Source of the DNA: Nitrospinota bacterium
Lineage (GTDB): Bacteria > Nitrospinota > Nitrospinia > Nitrospinales > Nitrospinaceae
Assembly: GCA_027298165.1 (NCBI GenBank)
Contig: JAPUGN010000087.1
Span: 1-9,515 of the forward strand
DNA length: 9,515 nt
Direction: 5' to 3'
The notes under the pieces were generated by a model, which worked only from the letters and a program-made list of their open reading frames with translations, searched no databases and had not been told where the DNA came from. A program made the position numbers and the translations under genes. Shown in pieces: positions 7,077 through 9,515 of this stretch; within the stretch, counting starts at the first letter, position 1, and each line of letters begins with the position of its first letter.

Positions 7077-7120
7077 AACGCCTCCAATTGGGAAATGGGT
7101 TTAAAAATGGATTTTCTAAA

Positions 7121-7510
7121 TTAATCCGATTTGCCGGCCACCGCCGGTGTTTCGGGTGTACTTTCTTTAGATTCCGAGGACTCTGCGGACTCAGCAGCCT
7201 TGGCCATGACCCGTTCGATATCGTGGTCCTCCAGCCGAATCACCATATATTTGATGACTAAGTCATAAAGCTGATATTCTTTCTCGAGATCGGGAACCTT
7301 ACCGGGCTCGCAGGTATGATAAATGTTAAGATAAAACCCGAATTTGTTTTTCCGGACGCGGTAGGAGAGACGCTTTTTGCCCCATTTATCGAGCTTGAGA
7401 ACGGAGCCGCCAAATTTCTTGAGAATCGCGGTGATTTTGTTTACGGATTCCTCGACCTGGGCTTCGTCGAGATCGGGTTTGAGAATAAGGACAGACTGAT
7501 AGTTGCGCAA
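7121..7510 (-). CDS. rpsF: Small-subunit ribosomal protein S6
   Basis: S6 pairs with S18 on the platform of the 30S subunit. The 129 residues include the whole S6 ferredoxin-like fold in about 1-100: RNYQSVLILKPDLDEAQVE, the LDKWGKKRLSYRVRKNKFGFYL strand block, and IKYMVIRLEDHDIERV. A Ser/Glu/Pro-rich tail of roughly 28 residues follows (about 102-129), as often seen in S6. The start is a TTG at 7510, given by the family N-terminus (MRNYQ) and a strong AGGAGG 6 nt upstream. It is the first gene of the seven-gene run, so its leader probably controls the operon. A TTGACA lies at 7606-7601 on this strand but has no matching -10; a TTTAAT at about 7572-7567 without a -35 is another weak candidate. 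Confidence 0.97.
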   Translation of the reverse strand: MRNYQSVLILKPDLDEAQVEESVNKITAILKKFGGSVLKLDKWGKKRLSYRVRKNKFGFYLNIYHTCEPGKVPDLEKEYQLYDLVIKYMVIRLEDHDIERVMAKAAESAESSESKESTPETPAVAGKSD

Positions 7511-7516
7511 GAAAGG

Positions 7517-7522
7517 CCTCCT
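7517..7522 (-). promoter_or_regulatory. Shine-Dalgarno that fixes the TTG start of rpsF
   Basis: AGGAGG on the minus strand, 6 nt before TTG at 7510. It supports the TTG as the true start. It lies directly beside the leader hairpins at 7525-7552. Confidence 0.85.
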
Positions 7523-7524
7523 CT

Positions 7525-7552
7525 TGGGTTACAGCCCCAACCCATTTGGCTG
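7525..7552 (-). promoter_or_regulatory. Candidate rpsF leader structure with two alternative hairpins
   Basis: In the minus-strand RNA just upstream of the rpsF ribosome site, CAG-CCAA / TTGG-(GG)-CTG (7552-7532) can form 7 bp with a 2-nt bulge. Overlapping it, TGGGTT / AACCCA (7544-7525) can form 6 bp with an 8-nt loop. The two share bases and cannot form together; the second ends only 2 nt from the Shine-Dalgarno. rpsF operons in many bacteria are autoregulated by an S6:S18-binding leader, but the CCG trinucleotide typical of that motif is not seen here, so any link is tentative. Confidence 0.35.
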
Positions 7553-7573
7553 GAGCGAGGGGTTGATTAAAAT
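7546..7573 (+). promoter_or_regulatory. Weak candidate promoter for the VCBS-repeat gene
   Basis: TTGGCT (7546-7551), a 16-nt spacer and TAAAAT (7568-7573, 5 of 6 to TATAAT) would start transcription near 7580, 14 nt before the ATG at 7594. If real, the TTG at 7576 could not be the start codon. The -35 match is poor and the region also encodes the rpsF leader on the other strand. Confidence 0.3.
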
Positions 7574-7593
7574 AATTGGACACATACTGGCAT

Positions 7594-8796
7594 ATGGACC
7601 TGTCAAAATCAAGCGCAAAACCGCTTCCCGGGCTTCAAGCACTTGGGCCAAACCCACCGGGAAAACCGCGTTTTTTGAAATCCGCCGCCCGATGGCTGGT
7701 GATTTTCGGGCTGGTGGGCGGATGCGATTTTAAGATCCCGCCTAAGCCGCCGGACGTATTTTTCAAGGTCAATTCGGTGCCTGTGGGGGTGGGACCATCC
7801 TATGTGGCGTCGGCCGACTTGAACCTCGATGGCGAGACGGACCTGGTGGTCGCCAATTCCAAGAACCACAGCCTCTCGATTCTGTTCGGCCGGGGCAACG
7901 GCTCATTCAAATCCCACCTTCACCTAAAGATGCCTCTGGAACCCTCCGCCCTGGTGCTGGCGGACCTCAATAGAGACGGCTGGCCGGACATCATCGCCAA
8001 TTCCCGGGGAACGGATTCCCTGGTGGTGTTACTGGGTCAGGGCAAAAACTCGTTCATCAAATTGCACACCGTCAAAACCGGAAGGGTGCCCTTGTTCATT
8101 ATTGCGGAAGACTTCAACGAAGATGGTATTTTGGATATTGCGGTCACGCTGAACTTCAGCAAAATGGAAATCTATCGGGGACGGGGTGACGGCAGTTTTA
8201 TCAAAGGAAAAACTTACAAGACGGGCTCCCGCTCGTATTCCGGCGTGTCCGGGGATTTCAACCGCGACGGCCATCAGGATATCGCCCTGGCGGTGCATAG
8301 CAGTAACGCCAGTTCCATCCGTCTTTATTTCGGACAAGGCGACGGCACCTTTCCCAAATCTTCAAGAATCGCCCAAGGCCTGGGCACGCTGACTCTGGCA
8401 CTGGCAGATATGAACGGGGACGGCAAAGAAGATCTGGTCGCCACCTCCTCTGTCGGGGACAACCTGTACTATCTGATTTCCAACGGCGACGGGTCGTTCA
8501 AGAAGGGAATCCCTTTCTCCGGCGGGGGCGGTCCCATTGCCCTCGCCCTGGACGATTTTGATGAGGACCGGCAAATCGACGTGGCGGTGGCCAATTCGCG
8601 GAGCAGTTCGTTTTCGCTGATCATACGCAATGCCAACGGCAGTTTTCATTTCCCGGTGCGCGATTATGTGACGGGCGGCACCCCCCTCACTTTAACCACC
8701 GGCGATTTCAACAGTGACGGGTTGAGCGATATCGCCGTGGCGAGCAACGCCGAGGCCACGGTCGACATCTTTTTGAGACGCCGGGTGATGAAATAA
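7594..8796 (+). CDS. Probable lipoprotein with seven-bladed FG-GAP/VCBS beta-propeller
   Basis: About 400 residues counted from ATG 7594. A hydrophobic segment ending LVGGC (Cys at 7723-7725, residue 44) resembles a lipoprotein signal peptide and lipobox. Seven repeats of 48-51 residues follow, each with a calcium-loop pattern like DLNLDGETD, with first Asp at about residues 75, 124, 173, 221, 272, 321 and 371; most also carry a GNGSF/GDGSF turn. This predicts a seven-bladed propeller whose last blade is closed by the N-terminal strand. In the sixth loop the usual Gly is Arg (DFDEDRQID). Such proteins are surface or periplasmic; ligand and role are unknown. The start is uncertain: TTG 7576, ATG 7594 and TTG 7675 are in frame and none has a clear ribosome site. 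TTG 7675 would give an ideal 16-residue signal before the Cys. It is the only plus-strand gene, divergent from rpsF and converging on the binding-protein gene. Confidence 0.85.
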   Translation: MDLSKSSAKPLPGLQALGPNPPGKPRFLKSAARWLVIFGLVGGCDFKIPPKPPDVFFKVNSVPVGVGPSYVASADLNLDGETDLVVANSKNHSLSILFGRGNGSFKSHLHLKMPLEPSALVLADLNRDGWPDIIANSRGTDSLVVLLGQGKNSFIKLHTVKTGRVPLFIIAEDFNEDGILDIAVTLNFSKMEIYRGRGDGSFIKGKTYKTGSRSYSGVSGDFNRDGHQDIALAVHSSNASSIRLYFGQGDGTFPKSSRIAQGLGTLTLALADMNGDGKEDLVATSSVGDNLYYLISNGDGSFKKGIPFSGGGGPIALALDDFDEDRQIDVAVANSRSSSFSLIIRNANGSFHFPVRDYVTGGTPLTLTTGDFNSDGLSDIAVASNAEATVDIFLRRRVMK

Positions 8797-8813
8797 GAGG
8801 CCCGTCCCTGCCT

Positions 8814-9515
8814 TTAACCGGGGGAAAATTGGGGAGCGAAATTCAATTTCCGCCACTTGTTGAAGTAGTATCGTATTTCCCCACCCTTCACCGGATAAAT
8901 TTTCACGTACTTTTCAGAACCGTCTGGCCGGCGCTCGACGATCACGATTTTTTTATCGAGCAGGCGGGTCGCTTTCCTCACATAAAGAAAGGTGTAGGGT
9001 TGGTCCCGGGCGATCAGGCGATGCAGTTGCCGAGTCATCTGAATCTGTTTAACCTTGTCGTACTCCTGGCGAATGGACACGATCAGACGGTCAGCCTCAG
9101 AATTTTCGTAACCGACAAAATTCAGCTGTTTGGGCCCCGCCTGACTGGAATGCCACAACTGATACAGGTCGGGATCGGTCCCCATGCTCCACCCCAGTAC
9201 CAAGGCGTCGAATTTGAGCGAGTTAACGAAGTCCTTGAGGAACACTGCCCATTCAAACACCTGGGTGTTGCATTGGATGCCGATCTTGCGCCAATTGTTC
9301 TGGACGATGGACAGAATGCTTTTGCGAATGGGGTTGCCGGCATTGGTGATGAGATTGAACTCGAACAGCTTGCCGTCCTTCTCCAGAATGCCGTCCATAT
9401 TTTTCTTCCAGCCTATTTGGTTCAGGATGCGCAACGCCCCTTCGGGATCGTAGGGAATCGGCGGCACCTCGGGATCATACCAGTCGGTGATTTTGGGATA
9501 AGGACCGGTGACCCG
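8814..9515 (-). CDS. ABC-transporter solute-binding protein, family 5 (peptide/nickel type), C-terminal part
   Basis: The reading frame is open from the right edge, giving the last 233 residues; the start and signal peptide are outside the window. The sequence follows the C-terminal lobe of family 5 (OppA/DppA/NikA-like) periplasmic binding proteins. YDPEGALRILNQIGWKKNMDGILEKDGKLFEFNLITN is the block before the hinge. NNWRKIGIQCNTQVFEWAVFLKDF gives the interlobe strand and helix. FDALVLGWSMGTDPDLYQLWHSSQ is the conserved motif lining the peptide site, and the chain ends with NFVGYENSEADRLI and the terminal helices. It would capture an oligopeptide or similar solute and deliver it to a membrane permease; the substrate cannot be told. 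A GTG at 9467 should not be taken as the start, since the conserved frame continues upstream. It converges with the VCBS gene, with 17 nt between stop codons and no clear terminator. Confidence 0.9.
   Translation of the reverse strand, partial: RVTGPYPKITDWYDPEVPPIPYDPEGALRILNQIGWKKNMDGILEKDGKLFEFNLITNAGNPIRKSILSIVQNNWRKIGIQCNTQVFEWAVFLKDFVNSLKFDALVLGWSMGTDPDLYQLWHSSQAGPKQLNFVGYENSEADRLIVSIRQEYDKVKQIQMTRQLHRLIARDQPYTFLYVRKATRLLDKKIVIVERRPDGSEKYVKIYPVKGGEIRYYFNKWRKLNFAPQFSPG

Noticed and set aside
7576..7616. CATATG-centred imperfect palindrome (GACA...TGTC) at the VCBS gene start, considered as an operator
   Set aside because: The arms match over only four bases with irregular interior pairing; this is expected by chance.
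8797..8830. Possible bidirectional terminator between the converging VCBS and binding-protein genes
   Set aside because: Only a CCCG/CGGG pairing with a long loop and no T-tract on either strand could be found.
9122..9453. Open frames on both strands overlapping the solute-binding protein gene
   Set aside because: They are shadows of the conserved binding-protein frame, which is open from the window edge to 8814.

Overview
This window looks like ordinary core-genome chromosome from a free-living, Gram-negative-type bacterium of moderate GC. Nothing in it points to a phage, plasmid, transposon, CRISPR array or genomic island. The order rpsF–ssb–rpsR–(DUF2232 membrane protein)–rplI–dnaB, and an M23 peptidase followed by secA, occurs in several deltaproteobacteria-like phyla. 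Together with a multi-copy FG-GAP/VCBS lipoprotein, this makes a Nitrospinota- or Desulfobacterota-like organism plausible. That placement is inference only; no phylogenetic marker was compared.

Layout. All genes but one lie on the minus strand, so transcription runs right to left. From the right edge: (1) 8814-9515, the C-terminal part of a family 5 (peptide/nickel type) ABC-transporter solute-binding protein, whose start is outside the window. (2) 7594-8796, the only plus-strand gene, a probable lipoprotein with a seven-bladed FG-GAP/VCBS beta-propeller. It converges on the binding protein and diverges from the next operon. (3) 7510 down to 2483, a tightly packed seven-gene run: rpsF (S6), ssb, rpsR (S18), a DUF2232 multi-pass membrane protein, rplI (L9), dnaB, and a secreted TPR protein. 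(4) 2295-1366, a membrane-anchored M23 peptidase with its own sigma70-type promoter and a strong intrinsic terminator. (5) 1062-1, the N-terminal 354 residues of SecA, behind a leader of roughly 155 nt with an extended -10 promoter.

How the genes fit together. The central run couples small-subunit proteins S6 and S18 (ribosomal partners), SSB and the replicative helicase DnaB (fork proteins), and L9. The M23 peptidase and SecA belong to envelope growth and protein export. The TPR and VCBS proteins and the solute-binding protein would all be exported or surface-attached.

Novelty. I found no convincing undescribed system. The points most worth a second look are small: a TGTGGAA repeat at the end of rplI that continues in frame past its stop codon and also matches DnaA-box-like sequences beside dnaB; two mutually exclusive hairpins in the rpsF leader; the uncharacterised TPR protein coupled to dnaB; and the VCBS lipoprotein with an uncertain start.
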